Positions 16,569 through 24,631 of a DNA stretch of 64,000 nt are shown in pieces. Numbering within the stretch: position 1 is the stretch's first letter; each line of letters begins with the position of its first letter. Both the position numbers and the translations under genes were made by a program. Location: positions 350,080 through 414,079 of the forward strand of contig CAYNGJ010000001.1 in NCBI GenBank assembly GCA_964396895.1. The letters are read 5' to 3'. The DNA comes from UBA2334 sp964396895 (GTDB taxonomy: Bacteria; Pseudomonadota; Gammaproteobacteria; Burkholderiales; Burkholderiaceae_C). The notes under the pieces were generated by a model. The model saw nothing but the letters and a program-made list of their open reading frames with translations. It was not told the DNA's origin and did not search any database.

Positions 16569-17321
16569 TCAGGCGAGCCAGACCTCGACCGGCGAGGGGC
16601 TGCCGTGCAGCACCAGCGACACGGGCAGTGCGGCGTTGGGGCGGGCCAGCGCCTGGCGGTACACCGCCGCTTTCGCGGTCCCCGCGATGGACAGGTGGGT
16701 GTGCCGGGCGGCCAGCAGCGTGGGCAGGGTGAGCGTGAGGCGGGCATGGGGGGCCTGGCCGGTGGCGTCGGGGCGCACGGCGGCCACCGCCTCGGTGCTG
16801 GTCAGCGCGTGGTCCAGGCCGGGCGCACCGGGAAACAGCGAGGCCGTGTGGCCGTCTTCACCCATGCCCAGCACCAGCACGTCCACCGGCCAGGGCAGGG
16901 TGGCCAGGCGCTGGTTGGCCTGGGTGGCCAGGTCGTCAGGAGCCAGGGCAGCGACATCGGGCAGGTCGTTGAAGAAGGGCCAGAACGTGGCTGCAGCGGC
17001 CAGGTTTTGCAGCAGGTGCTGGCGCACGAGAGCGGTGTTGCTGTCGGCGTGGGGCGTGGGTGTGTGGGGCACGCAGCGCTCATCCACCAGCAGCACGTTC
17101 ACCTTCGCCCAGTCCAGTGGCTGAACCCGCAGCGCCTGAAACAGCGCAATGGGCGATTTGCCGCCCGACACCGCCAGCAGCGCCCGGCCCCGCTGGGCAA
17201 TGGCCTGGTGCAGCTGGTTGGCCACCACAGCGGCCAGCTGGCGGGCCAGTGTGTCGGGGCTGACGCAGTGCTGTTCGGTCGCACAGGGGTTGGTCTGGGT
17301 CATGGCGTTGCCTGCGCTCAT
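16569..17321 (-). CDS. pgl: 6-phosphogluconolactonase
   Basis: 250 residues, DevB/SOL type; hydrolyses 6-phosphogluconolactone. Motifs: GRALLAVSGGKSPIALF, DWAKVNVLLVDERCVP and VLGMGEDGHTASLFPGAP. The start ATG overlaps the zwf stop (ATGA, 17318-17321), so the two products of successive steps are translationally coupled. An internal Met at residue 7 is an alternative start. Confidence 0.92.
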   Translation of the reverse strand: MSAGNAMTQTNPCATEQHCVSPDTLARQLAAVVANQLHQAIAQRGRALLAVSGGKSPIALFQALRVQPLDWAKVNVLLVDERCVPHTPTPHADSNTALVRQHLLQNLAAAATFWPFFNDLPDVAALAPDDLATQANQRLATLPWPVDVLVLGMGEDGHTASLFPGAPGLDHALTSTEAVAAVRPDATGQAPHARLTLTLPTLLAARHTHLSIAGTAKAAVYRQALARPNAALPVSLVLHGSPSPVEVWLA

Positions 17322-18793
17322 GCCTCTTCCACCCAGGCCGAGCCTTCGCGGGCCATGAGGGCCGACGAGGCGGCGGGGCCCCAGGTGCCGGCGGTGTAGG
17401 CCTTGGGCTTTTCGGCCAGTGTGGCCCAGCCGTCCAAAATGGGTTCCACCCAGGTCCAGGCGGCTTCCAGCTCGTCGCGTCGCATGAAGTGGGTCAGGCG
17501 GCCTTTGATGACGTCCATCAGCAGCCGCTCGTAGGCTTCGGCGCGTCTGGCCACAAAGGCCGATTCCAGGTCCAGGTTCAGGCTGACCGGGCGCAGGCGC
17601 ATGCCGCTGCCAGGCTCCTTGGCCATCATTTGCAGTTGGATGTGTTCTTCCGGTTGCAGGCGGATCATCAGCCGGTTGACCGGCTGGCGCGGTGCGTCCG
17701 GGAAGATGGTGAAGGGCAGGTCGGCAAACTCGATGACGATTTCCGAGCGCCGCTCGGCCATGCGCTTGCCGGTGCGCAGGAAGATGGGCACGTTGGCCCA
17801 GCGCCAGTTGTTGATGTGGGCGCGCAGGGCCACAAAGGTTTCGGTGCCGCTGTCGGCGGGGATGTCGGCCTCCTGCAGATAACCCTTGGCAGCGTCGCCT
17901 TGGCTGGCCCCGGCGGTGTACTGGCCGCGCACGGTGTCGCGGGCCACGTCGGCGGGCGTCATGGGGCGCAGCGAGCGCAGCACCTTGAGCTTTTCGTCAC
18001 GCACGGCGTCGGGGTCCAGTGACACCGGCGGCTCCATGGCCACGATGCACAGCAGCTGCAGCAGGTGGTTTTGCACCATGTCGCGCAGTGCGCCCGTGCC
18101 GTCGTAAAACCCGGCCCGGCTGCCCACGCCCACGGACTCGGCCACCGTGATTTGCACGCTTTTGATGAACGGGCTGCGCCACAGTGGCTCAAAAATGGTG
18201 TTGCCAAAGCGCAGCACCATGAGGTTTTGCACCGTTTCTTTGCCCAGGTAGTGGTCGATGCGGAAGGTCTGCGGCTCAGTGAAGTAGCGGCCCACCTCGT
18301 CATTGATGCGCTGGGCCGAAGCCAGGTCGTGCCCCAGGGGTTTTTCCAGCACCACGCGGCTGCGCGCGTCGATCAGACCGGCACCCGCCAGGTGCGCGCA
18401 AATGCCGGTGAACAGGCTGGGTGCCGTGGCCAGGTAGTACACCCGCTCGGCACCGGGTTGCACGGCGGCGGCCAGTGCCGCAAAGTCGGCCGCCTGGGTG
18501 GCATCCACCGCCACGTAGTTCAGCCGTGCCAAAAAGCCCTGCCAGGCCTCGTCTTCGAGGGCCTTGGCGCTGATGAAGCCCGGTACCTTCTCCTGGATGA
18601 AGGCCAAAAAGGCCTCGCGGTCCCAGGCCTGGCGGCCCAGGGCGTGGATGCGGGTCTGCTCGGGCAGGTTGTGGTGCAGGTGCGCCATGTACAGGGCGGG
18701 CAGCAGCTTGCGCACCGAGAGGTCGCCCACCCCACCGAAGATCACCAGATCGAGCGGGTCGTGGACGGCGGGGGCAGTGGGTGTGGAGGACAT
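17318..18793 (-). CDS. zwf: Glucose-6-phosphate 1-dehydrogenase
   Basis: 491 residues; oxidises glucose 6-phosphate to the lactone with NAD(P)+. The nucleotide-binding loop is GGVGDLSVRKLLPALY (GGVGDL instead of the common GASGDL). The active-site motif RIDHYLGKETVQNLM and FLRTGKRM are intact. It heads the operon zwf-pgl-edd-eda-pgi. A palindrome ATGTAAC-CAA-GTTACAT lies 38-54 bp upstream of the start and resembles the operator of HexR, the known regulator of this pathway in many proteobacteria. Confidence 0.95.
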   Translation of the reverse strand: MSSTPTAPAVHDPLDLVIFGGVGDLSVRKLLPALYMAHLHHNLPEQTRIHALGRQAWDREAFLAFIQEKVPGFISAKALEDEAWQGFLARLNYVAVDATQAADFAALAAAVQPGAERVYYLATAPSLFTGICAHLAGAGLIDARSRVVLEKPLGHDLASAQRINDEVGRYFTEPQTFRIDHYLGKETVQNLMVLRFGNTIFEPLWRSPFIKSVQITVAESVGVGSRAGFYDGTGALRDMVQNHLLQLLCIVAMEPPVSLDPDAVRDEKLKVLRSLRPMTPADVARDTVRGQYTAGASQGDAAKGYLQEADIPADSGTETFVALRAHINNWRWANVPIFLRTGKRMAERRSEIVIEFADLPFTIFPDAPRQPVNRLMIRLQPEEHIQLQMMAKEPGSGMRLRPVSLNLDLESAFVARRAEAYERLLMDVIKGRLTHFMRRDELEAAWTWVEPILDGWATLAEKPKAYTAGTWGPAASSALMAREGSAWVEEA

Positions 18794-18830
18794 GGGTGAT
18801 GAATTAAGTTACTGATTACGGTAAATTTTA

Positions 18831-18847
18831 ATGTAACCAAGTTACAT
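18831..18847. promoter_or_regulatory. HexR-like operator upstream of zwf
   Basis: Perfect 7-bp arms ATGTAAC and GTTACAT around CAA. The inner TGTAA-N5-TTACA agrees with the HexR consensus TGTAATTWAATTACA in its arms. A weaker TTAC-N8-GTAA (18809-18824) lies next to it. No hexR gene is in the window, so assignment rests on the motif and the target genes. Confidence 0.6.
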
Positions 18848-18884
18848 GCCGGGTACTTTTTGAGTCGCCCTGTGCCGACAGGGG

Positions 18885-19913
18885 TCAGCAGGGGTGGACG
18901 CGGGCGGGCGCAGTGGCCACGCGCTGGCGCACGGTGACCAGGTTGGGCGGCACGCAGCCCACCTGTTGCACACACAGGCTGGCGCTGGCCACGGCGTGGG
19001 CCAGCACATGGGCCACCTCGGCATCGGTCAGGGCCAGGGCGGTGGGGCTGTGTTGGACAGACTCGCATGCCAGCAAGGCCACCAGCAGCCCGGCCAGGAA
19101 GCAGTCGCCCGCGCCCACGGTGTCGGCCACCACCACGGGTGCGGTTTCTCGGGCGTGCCAGGCGCGGCCATCGCGGTGCAGCAGCACGGCACCCTCGGCG
19201 CCCAGCGTCAGCGCGGCCCAGGTGGCGGGGGTCAGGGTCAGCAGGTGGCGGGCTTGGTCCAGCGGGGTGGCACCGGGCAACTCCAGCAGGGCCAGGTCGT
19301 CATCGCTGGCCTTGACCAGGTGGGCCTGGCCCAGGGCCGCCAGCACGCTGGCGCGGTAGGTGGCCATGTCCGAGACGATGGCGGGGCGCAGGTTGGCATC
19401 CACCACCACCAGGCGGCCTGTGGCGCGCTGCGCTTGCAGCCAGGGCAGGTAAATGGCACTGTCATCGGCCACCAGGGCCAGGCAGCCGGTGGCCACCACT
19501 TGCAGGCTGTTGGCTTGCTGGCAGGCGAGGTTGAGGCCCTGGGTGGTCACCTGGCGGTCGGCCACGCCTTCCCGGTAAAAGCTGTAGCTGGCTTTACCTT
19601 GCCCGTCCAGGCCCACCACGGCCAGCGAGGTGGGCTGGGTCACGGGTTCGGGGCGGGCCAGCGTGACTCCGGCCTCGTGGATGCGGGTGGCCAGCAGGCG
19701 GCCATAGCGGTCGGCCGACAGGGGGTTGAGGTAAAGCGTGCCCACGCCCTGCAGGCCCAGGGCCCGCGAGAGGTTGTACACCGCGCCGCCCGCGCACGGC
19801 AGCAAACGGGCTTGCTCGTCTTCGATCATGTCCATCAGGGCTTCACCGGCGGTGGCGACCTGAAGTTGCAGGCCAGTTTCAGCGTGAGCGGTGGGCGTAT
19901 CAGGGAAAACCAT
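18885..19913 (-). CDS. PfkB-family carbohydrate kinase (fructokinase-like)
   Basis: 342 residues, ribokinase/PfkB superfamily. The N-terminal signature is GEALMDMIE, then CAGGAVYNLSRALGLQG. The C-terminal catalytic motif DTVGAGDCFLAGLL contains the general base Asp. The fold and length resemble fructokinase; 2-keto-3-deoxygluconate kinase is possible. It lies upstream of zwf on the same strand and divergent from a ROK regulator, so it probably phosphorylates an incoming sugar for the Entner-Doudoroff genes. The start at 19911-19913 lies in AT-rich sequence without a recognisable Shine-Dalgarno. Confidence 0.82.
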   Translation of the reverse strand: MVFPDTPTAHAETGLQLQVATAGEALMDMIEDEQARLLPCAGGAVYNLSRALGLQGVGTLYLNPLSADRYGRLLATRIHEAGVTLARPEPVTQPTSLAVVGLDGQGKASYSFYREGVADRQVTTQGLNLACQQANSLQVVATGCLALVADDSAIYLPWLQAQRATGRLVVVDANLRPAIVSDMATYRASVLAALGQAHLVKASDDDLALLELPGATPLDQARHLLTLTPATWAALTLGAEGAVLLHRDGRAWHARETAPVVVADTVGAGDCFLAGLLVALLACESVQHSPTALALTDAEVAHVLAHAVASASLCVQQVGCVPPNLVTVRQRVATAPARVHPC

Positions 19914-19917
19914 AAAT

Positions 19918-19932
19918 AAATCAAATTGATTT
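19918..19932. promoter_or_regulatory. AT-rich palindrome between kinase and ROK genes
   Basis: AAATCAA-A-TTGATTT, perfect 7-bp arms, 5 bp upstream of the kinase start. Position and composition suit an operator for the divergent ROK repressor; no binding evidence. Confidence 0.5.
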
Positions 19933-19945
19933 AATAAGCAATGCT

Positions 19946-19957
19946 GAACTATAGTTC
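19946..19957. promoter_or_regulatory. Second palindrome in the kinase/ROK divergent region
   Basis: GAACTATAGTTC is a perfect 12-bp palindrome, extendable to 18 bp with one mismatch pair (GCTGAACTATAGTTCGGC, 19943-19960). It is a candidate operator in the shared 207-bp regulatory region. Confidence 0.5.
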
Positions 19958-20120
19958 GGCATCGCCCTGACATCAAGGGCGTGGTTGACCGGGGAAACCC
20001 TGATGTGTTGGCTTCGTCACTCCCCCCTCGACCAGATTGACCTGAGACACCCATGAACACACCGTGTGACTTGCCCGCTGCTGCCGAATGGCACCTGTTT
20101 GCTTTAAGGGGGTGGTGAGC

Positions 20121-21359
20121 GTGACCAACCAGACCGACACACCCAGTTCCGACCCGCCAGAAGCCGCCAGCCGCGCCCGCAGCCGGGGCTCCAACCAGGG
20201 GGGCATGCGCCAGTTCAACGCGCGCGTGGTGTTGCATGCCCTGCGCACCCACGGCCCCACACCCAAAGCGGAGTTGGCCCGCCTGACGGGGCTGACGGCG
20301 CAGACCATTGGCCTGATCACCGCCCGGCTGGACGAAGACCAGCTGCTGCGCCGCGAAGCCCCCATTCGCGGCAAGATCGGCCAGCCCTCGGTGCCGCTGG
20401 GCCTCAACCCGGACGGTGCGTTGGCCGTGGGCATCAAGATTGGGCGGCGCAGTGCTGACTGGCTGCTGGTGGACTTCTGTGGTGTGGTGCGCCGCCGCGA
20501 GGTGGTGCATTACCCGTTTCCCGACGCCCACACTCTGCTGCCACTGGTGAAGAGCCATTTGCAATCGCTGCTGGCCGAGTTGGGCCCGCTGCGCTCGCGG
20601 GTGGTGGGCGTGGGCGTGGCCGCCCCGTTTCAAATGGGCGGCTGGCACCGCATGATGGGCCTGTCCGAAGCCCAGGCCGCCGCCTGGAATGAGCTGGATT
20701 TGCAGGCCGAAGTGCAGCGCATGATCGACCTGCCCGTGAGCTTTGCCAAAGACACGGCGGCGGCCACCGTGGCCGAGCTGGTGCTGGGCAAGGGCCGTCA
20801 CATGGACAGTTTTTTGTACCTGTTTCTGGACACCTTTGTGGGTGGCGGGCTGGTGCTGCACTCCCACCTGCACAGGGGCGTGAATGGCAATGCTGGCGCG
20901 GTGGCTTCGCTGCCATTGGCCACGGCGGTGGCGGGGGGCAGCATGCCGCCCCAACTCGTCAGCCAAGCTTCGCTGTGGGACTTGGAGCAGCGCCTGCACA
21001 GCCACGGGCTGGATGCGACGGCTGCCTACGACGAGCGTGCCTTGCAGGCACCCTGGGCCGTGCATACCCACCACTGGCTGCGCGACTGCGCGCCCGCCTT
21101 GGCCCAGTGCGTGGTGTCGGGCACCGCGTTTCTGGACGTGGACGCCGTGGTGGTAGATGGCTCCCTGGCCCCCGAGGTGCTGGCCCTGTTGCTGGCCCAG
21201 ACCCGCACCGCCCTGGATGCCTACAACTGGGAGGGCTTGTTCACGCCCCCCCGCCTGGAAGCTGGTAGCTTGGGCACCGACGCCCGCGCCTTGGGCGGGG
21301 CGCTGCTGCCGCTGCACGCCTGCTTTGCACCCGATCACGGCATTTTTCTGAAGGCTTGA
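20121..21359 (+). CDS. ROK family transcriptional regulator
   Basis: 412 residues from the chosen start. A winged-helix DNA-binding domain comes first (VVLHALRTHGPTPKAELARLTGLTAQTIGLITARLDEDQLL). A ROK sugar-kinase-like domain follows (GIKIGRRSADWLLVDFCG, KDTAAATVAELVLGKG, FLYLFLDTFVGGGLVLHSHLHRG). The usual zinc-binding CxCGxxGC region of active ROK kinases is not seen, fitting a regulator rather than a kinase. GTG at 20121 has AAGGGGG eight bases upstream; ATG at 20088 is an alternative. It probably controls the divergent sugar-kinase gene and perhaps the glucose block in response to a sugar. Confidence 0.85.
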   Translation: MTNQTDTPSSDPPEAASRARSRGSNQGGMRQFNARVVLHALRTHGPTPKAELARLTGLTAQTIGLITARLDEDQLLRREAPIRGKIGQPSVPLGLNPDGALAVGIKIGRRSADWLLVDFCGVVRRREVVHYPFPDAHTLLPLVKSHLQSLLAELGPLRSRVVGVGVAAPFQMGGWHRMMGLSEAQAAAWNELDLQAEVQRMIDLPVSFAKDTAAATVAELVLGKGRHMDSFLYLFLDTFVGGGLVLHSHLHRGVNGNAGAVASLPLATAVAGGSMPPQLVSQASLWDLEQRLHSHGLDATAAYDERALQAPWAVHTHHWLRDCAPALAQCVVSGTAFLDVDAVVVDGSLAPEVLALLLAQTRTALDAYNWEGLFTPPRLEAGSLGTDARALGGALLPLHACFAPDHGIFLKA

Positions 21360-21471
21360 AGGGCTTTTTTGGCGGGGGTGGCTGGCGTCAGTGGGGGGGG
21401 CGGACTGCCGTTTTCTCGGTTTTTCTCGGCTGACGTGTGTGGGGGCGAGCCGCGCCGTGCTGTCGGTACGT

Positions 21472-21534
21472 GCTGGGGAGGGTGGGGGCCTCATCCTCGC
21501 TGCGCTCACCAAATCGGCCCCCACCCTCCCCAGC
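21472..21534. repeat. Perfect 19-bp inverted repeat, 25-nt loop
   Basis: Arms at 21472-21490 and 21516-21534 are exact reverse complements (GCTGGGGAGGGTGGGGGCC and its complement). The G-run-rich left arm could also form other structures. It is far too long to be chance and has no T-tract. Confidence 0.85.
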
Positions 21535-21746
21535 CAACCCCGCCATCCCGTCACGGCTCGCTGCGCTGCGTGTGGGGCCGCGCTGTGCATGGGTTCGCAG
21601 ACAGGCCACCGGGTGGCACTGCCTCGGCTTGGCGTCTGCTGTTGCCTGGTTTGTTCTTCGTTGGTGGTTTTCCGGTGTGGGCGCGCATGGGTTCGCCGCT
21701 GGAAGAAACCGTTGAAACAACGTAGCCGTACCCAGGTTCGCACGGG

Positions 21747-21806
21747 CAAGGGGTGAGCCGTCCGACAATCTCTGCTTGCAGCGTGCGGAGGACGGCTTAC
21801 CCCTTG
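21747..21806. repeat. 17-bp inverted repeat with one mismatch, 26-nt loop
   Basis: CAAGGGGTGAGCCGTCC (21747-21763) pairs with GGACGGCTTACCCCTTG (21790-21806) except for one position. Loop size is nearly the same as in the hairpin 260 bp upstream. Confidence 0.8.
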
Positions 21807-21834
21807 GCTGGGCGCAGAGCGCAGCTACGCCACC

Positions 21835-21850
21835 CAGACAGACAGACAGA
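21835..21850. repeat. CAGA tetranucleotide repeat
   Basis: Four tandem CAGA units followed by CAAGCAAGCAGA; noncoding as far as can be seen. Confidence 0.8.
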
Positions 21851-21952
21851 CAAGCAAGCAGACCGCTGACCAGGGTGCACGCCCGACGCATCGCCCCCGC
21901 AGTGGTCAAGATGAGCATGGCTGTGGTGATGCGTCGGATTGCGACGAAAATT

Positions 21953-22010
21953 TTATAAAAAATAGCCGCTTATCGCTTTATTTCATTGGGATCGCAGCTA
22001 TTTATTTTTT
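21953..22010. repeat. AT-rich dispersed element, copy 4
   Basis: Layout AAAAAATAGCCGCTT, ATCGCTT, about 18 nt, CAGCTAT and a T-run, ending 100 bp before the hoxF start. Its ends are roughly inverted (AAAAAATAGC / GCTATTTATTTTTT). Confidence 0.65.
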
Positions 22011-22109
22011 ACGATGCATTGGCTGCTCCATGACTTGGCGTTGATTTGATGTCGGTTATGCGCGGGTCACGCGCTTGCCGCACAATGGCCAACGGAGGGC
22101 CCCGTTGGC

Positions 22110-23903
22110 ATGAATTCAACCACCACCCACAACCTGGACGCGCTGCTGGACGCCCACCAGCGCCAAGCGCACGCACTGGTGCAAATTCTGCGCGAATGGC
22201 AGGCCAGCGAGGGCTGGCTGCCCCCCGCCCACCTGGCCCACATGGCCAAGGCCCTGGGCCTGACGCTGGCCCATGTGCAAGGCGTGGCGGGGTTTTACCG
22301 GTTCTTCCACCAGCAGCCGGTGGGCAGCTACCGCATCCTGTTCAGCGACAACATCACCGACCGCATGCTGGGCAGCCAGGCTTTGATGCAGCGCCTGTGC
22401 CAGCGGCTGAACGTGGCCCCCGGCCAGGTGCGTGCCGACGGGCGCGTCAGCGTGGCCACCACCTCATGCACCGGCCTGTGCGACCAGGGGCCCGCCCTGC
22501 TGGTCAACCACCACCAGGTCATCACCCGCCTCACGCCCGAGCGCGTGGACCAGCTGGCTGATCTGGTGGAGCAGGGCGTGCCGGTGGCTGACTGGCCCGC
22601 CGAATGGATGCGCGTGGACGACCAGATTCGCCTGGCCGACATCAAGCTGGGGCCACAGCCCGCGCCCGGCCAGGGCATTGCCGCCGCGCTGGCACGGGGG
22701 CCACAGGCCATGCTGGACGATTTGAAGCACGCCAAACTGCGGGGCCGGGGTGGCGCGGGCTACGCCACGGGCACCAAGTGGCAGCTGTGCCGCAATGCGC
22801 CAGGGGCTGAGCACTGCGTGGTGTGCAATGCCGACGAAGGCGAACCCGGCACCTTCAAAGACCGCGTGTTGCTCACCCGCTACGCCGACACCCTGTTCGA
22901 GGGCATGACCATTGCCGCGCTGGTGGTGGGTGCGCGCATGGGCTTTGTGTATTTGCGTGGCGAATACCGCTACCTGCTGGAGCCCTTGCAGGCCGTGCTG
23001 GCGCGGCGGTGCGAGCAGGGGCTGCTGGGGGCCGCCATTCAGGGGCGGGCGGGGTTTGACTTTGACATCGGCATCCACGTGGGGGCAGGGGCCTATGTGT
23101 GCGGTGAGGAGTCCGCGCTCATCGAATCGCTGGAAGGCAAGCGTGGCACACCGCGCATTCGCCCGCCTTTTCCGGTGGAGTACGGCTACCTGGGCCACCC
23201 CACCACGGTCAACAACGTGGAAACCTTTTGCGCCGTCACCCACATCGCGGTGTACGGCGGGGCGTGGTGGGCGGCGGTGGGCACGGCGCAGTCCACGGGC
23301 ACCAAAATCCACTCGGTGTCTGGCGACTGCGAGCGCCCCGGCCTGTACGAATACCCGTTTGGCACGCGCATTGGCCGCATTCTGGAAGACTGCGGCGCAC
23401 GCCACACGCAGGCGGTGCAGGTGGGTGGGCCGTCGGGGGTGTGCATTTCGGCCTCGGGGTTCGATAGGCGCATTGCCTTTGAGGACGTGCCCACCGCCGG
23501 GGCCTTCATGGTGTTTGACCGCAGCCGCGACATGTTTGAGGTGGCGCGCAACTTTGCCCACTTCTTTGCCCACGAGAGCTGTGGCCTGTGTACGCCCTGC
23601 CGCGTGGGCACCGAGCTGGTGGTCCACCGGCTGGACAAGCTGGCCCGTGGCCACGGCAGTGCCGACGACATGCAGGTACTGCTGGAGCTGGACACCCTCA
23701 TGCACCGCGCCACGCACTGCGGTCTGGGGGCAGCGGCTTGCAACCCGCTGCGCGACACCATCACGCAGTTTCGCCCCGCCTACGAGCGGCACCTCACGTC
23801 GCTGCACTTTGTGCCCGGCTTTGACCTGGATGCCGAGCTGTCCCAGGCCCGACTGGCCACGGGCCGCCAAGACCCCGGCGCACACCTGGAGACCCTGGCA
23901 TGA
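22110..23903 (+). CDS. hoxF: NAD-reducing hydrogenase diaphorase subunit HoxF
   Basis: 597 residues, the NAD(H)- and FMN-binding subunit of the soluble group 3d [NiFe] hydrogenase. The N-terminal 170 residues are NuoE-like but show only the second cysteine pair (SCTGLC); the position of the first pair reads LFSDNITDRM. The NuoF-like part has the FMN/NADH loops (LRGRGGAGYATGTKW, NADEGEPGTFKDR, GAGAYVCGEESALIESLEG) and the [4Fe-4S] motif ESCGLCTPCRVGT with a later Cys (ATHCG). It accepts electrons from HoxYH through HoxU and reduces NAD+. First gene of hoxFUYHW; its stop overlaps hoxU by 4 nt. Confidence 0.95.
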   Translation: MNSTTTHNLDALLDAHQRQAHALVQILREWQASEGWLPPAHLAHMAKALGLTLAHVQGVAGFYRFFHQQPVGSYRILFSDNITDRMLGSQALMQRLCQRLNVAPGQVRADGRVSVATTSCTGLCDQGPALLVNHHQVITRLTPERVDQLADLVEQGVPVADWPAEWMRVDDQIRLADIKLGPQPAPGQGIAAALARGPQAMLDDLKHAKLRGRGGAGYATGTKWQLCRNAPGAEHCVVCNADEGEPGTFKDRVLLTRYADTLFEGMTIAALVVGARMGFVYLRGEYRYLLEPLQAVLARRCEQGLLGAAIQGRAGFDFDIGIHVGAGAYVCGEESALIESLEGKRGTPRIRPPFPVEYGYLGHPTTVNNVETFCAVTHIAVYGGAWWAAVGTAQSTGTKIHSVSGDCERPGLYEYPFGTRIGRILEDCGARHTQAVQVGGPSGVCISASGFDRRIAFEDVPTAGAFMVFDRSRDMFEVARNFAHFFAHESCGLCTPCRVGTELVVHRLDKLARGHGSADDMQVLLELDTLMHRATHCGLGAAACNPLRDTITQFRPAYERHLTSLHFVPGFDLDAELSQARLATGRQDPGAHLETLA

Positions 23904-24631
23904 CCGCCCAACGCATTGACGCCCTCAGTCCCGGCACCTTCGAGCTGGACGGCCAGGAGGTGGAATTTGCCCCTGGCGACACCGTGTTGCAGGCCGCCAC
24001 ACGGGCGGGCCGCCACATTCCCCACCTGTGCTGGAAGGAGGGGCTGAGTGCCCACGCCTCGTGCCGGGTGTGCACCGTCACCGTCAACGGGCGCAGCGGC
24101 GCGGCCTGCACCGTGCAGGCGGCCACAGGCCAGGTGGTGCACAGCCACACGCCGGAGCTGAACGAACAGCGCAAAACCCTGCTGGAGATGCTGTTTGTGG
24201 AAGGCAACCACTTTTGCCCCGGTTGCGAAAAAAGCGGTGACTGCCTGCTGCAAGCCAATGCCTACGACATGAAGATGACCGGGCCGCACTTCGAGGCCCT
24301 GTCGCCCACGCGCCCCGTGGATGCCAGCCACCCCGACGTGTGGCTGGACCGCAGCCGCTGCATTTTGTGCGGGCTGTGTGTGCGCGCCAGCGCCGAGCTC
24401 GACGGCAAGCACGTGTTTGCCGTGGGCGGGCACGGCATTCACACCACGCTGTTGGTCAACAGCGCCAGTGGCTTGCTGGGCGACAGCGCATTGAGTGCCG
24501 ACGACCATGCCGCGCACATTTGCCCCGTGGGTGCGCTGCTGCCCAAGCGCCGTGGCTTTGCCGTGCCCATAGGCCAGCGGCGTTTTGATGTGGTGCCACT
24601 GGCCCAACAACCGGAGCCTGACCTGCCATGA
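23900..24631 (+). CDS. hoxU: NAD-reducing hydrogenase electron-transfer subunit HoxU
   Basis: 243 residues, NuoG-N-terminus-like iron-sulfur subunit linking HoxY to HoxF. Visible cluster motifs: a [2Fe-2S] set (HLC, then ASCRVC and AACTV), a His-Cys3 set (HFCPGCEKSGDC) and a [4Fe-4S] set (SRCILCGLCVRAS with the later HICPVGAL). ATGA overlaps join it to hoxF upstream and hoxY downstream, so the subunits are co-translated. Cytoplasmic. Confidence 0.94.
   Translation: MTAQRIDALSPGTFELDGQEVEFAPGDTVLQAATRAGRHIPHLCWKEGLSAHASCRVCTVTVNGRSGAACTVQAATGQVVHSHTPELNEQRKTLLEMLFVEGNHFCPGCEKSGDCLLQANAYDMKMTGPHFEALSPTRPVDASHPDVWLDRSRCILCGLCVRASAELDGKHVFAVGGHGIHTTLLVNSASGLLGDSALSADDHAAHICPVGALLPKRRGFAVPIGQRRFDVVPLAQQPEPDLP

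Larger units (their letters stand above)
21360..22109. other. 750-bp region without a supportable gene
   Basis: Open frames here on both strands are low-complexity translations rich in Arg, Pro, Gly and Trp without recognisable domains. The region contains two long hairpins (21472-21534 and 21747-21806), a CAGA tetranucleotide run and one dispersed AT-rich element. It separates the ROK gene from hoxF, so the hox promoter should lie within it, but I found no convincing -35/-10 or -24/-12 pair. Confidence 0.6.

Noticed and set aside
16394..17124. Long plus-strand frames antisense to edd, pgl and zwf
   Set aside because: Codon pattern and homology clearly support the minus-strand enzymes; the plus frames are Gly/Val/Gln-rich shadows.
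18885..21749. A very long open frame on the minus strand continuing upstream of the sugar kinase
   Set aside because: Only the part from 19913 downward encodes a recognisable kinase. The rest is antisense to the ROK regulator and noncoding DNA, and reads as low-complexity His/Gln/Arg/Ala sequence typical of GC-rich shadow frames.
21388..21918. Open frames of up to 176 codons in the 21.4-22.1 kb region
   Set aside because: No domain, no ribosome-binding site, several overlapping frames with equal claims, and they cross the long hairpins.
21961..22109. Sigma-54 promoter for the hox operon
   Set aside because: TTGGCG...TTTGAT near 22035 lacks the GC at -12 with correct spacing; no other -24/-12 match seen.
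21360..22109. Insertion sequence remnant
   Set aside because: The inverted repeats are close hairpins, not distant terminal repeats, and no transposase fragment or target duplication is visible.
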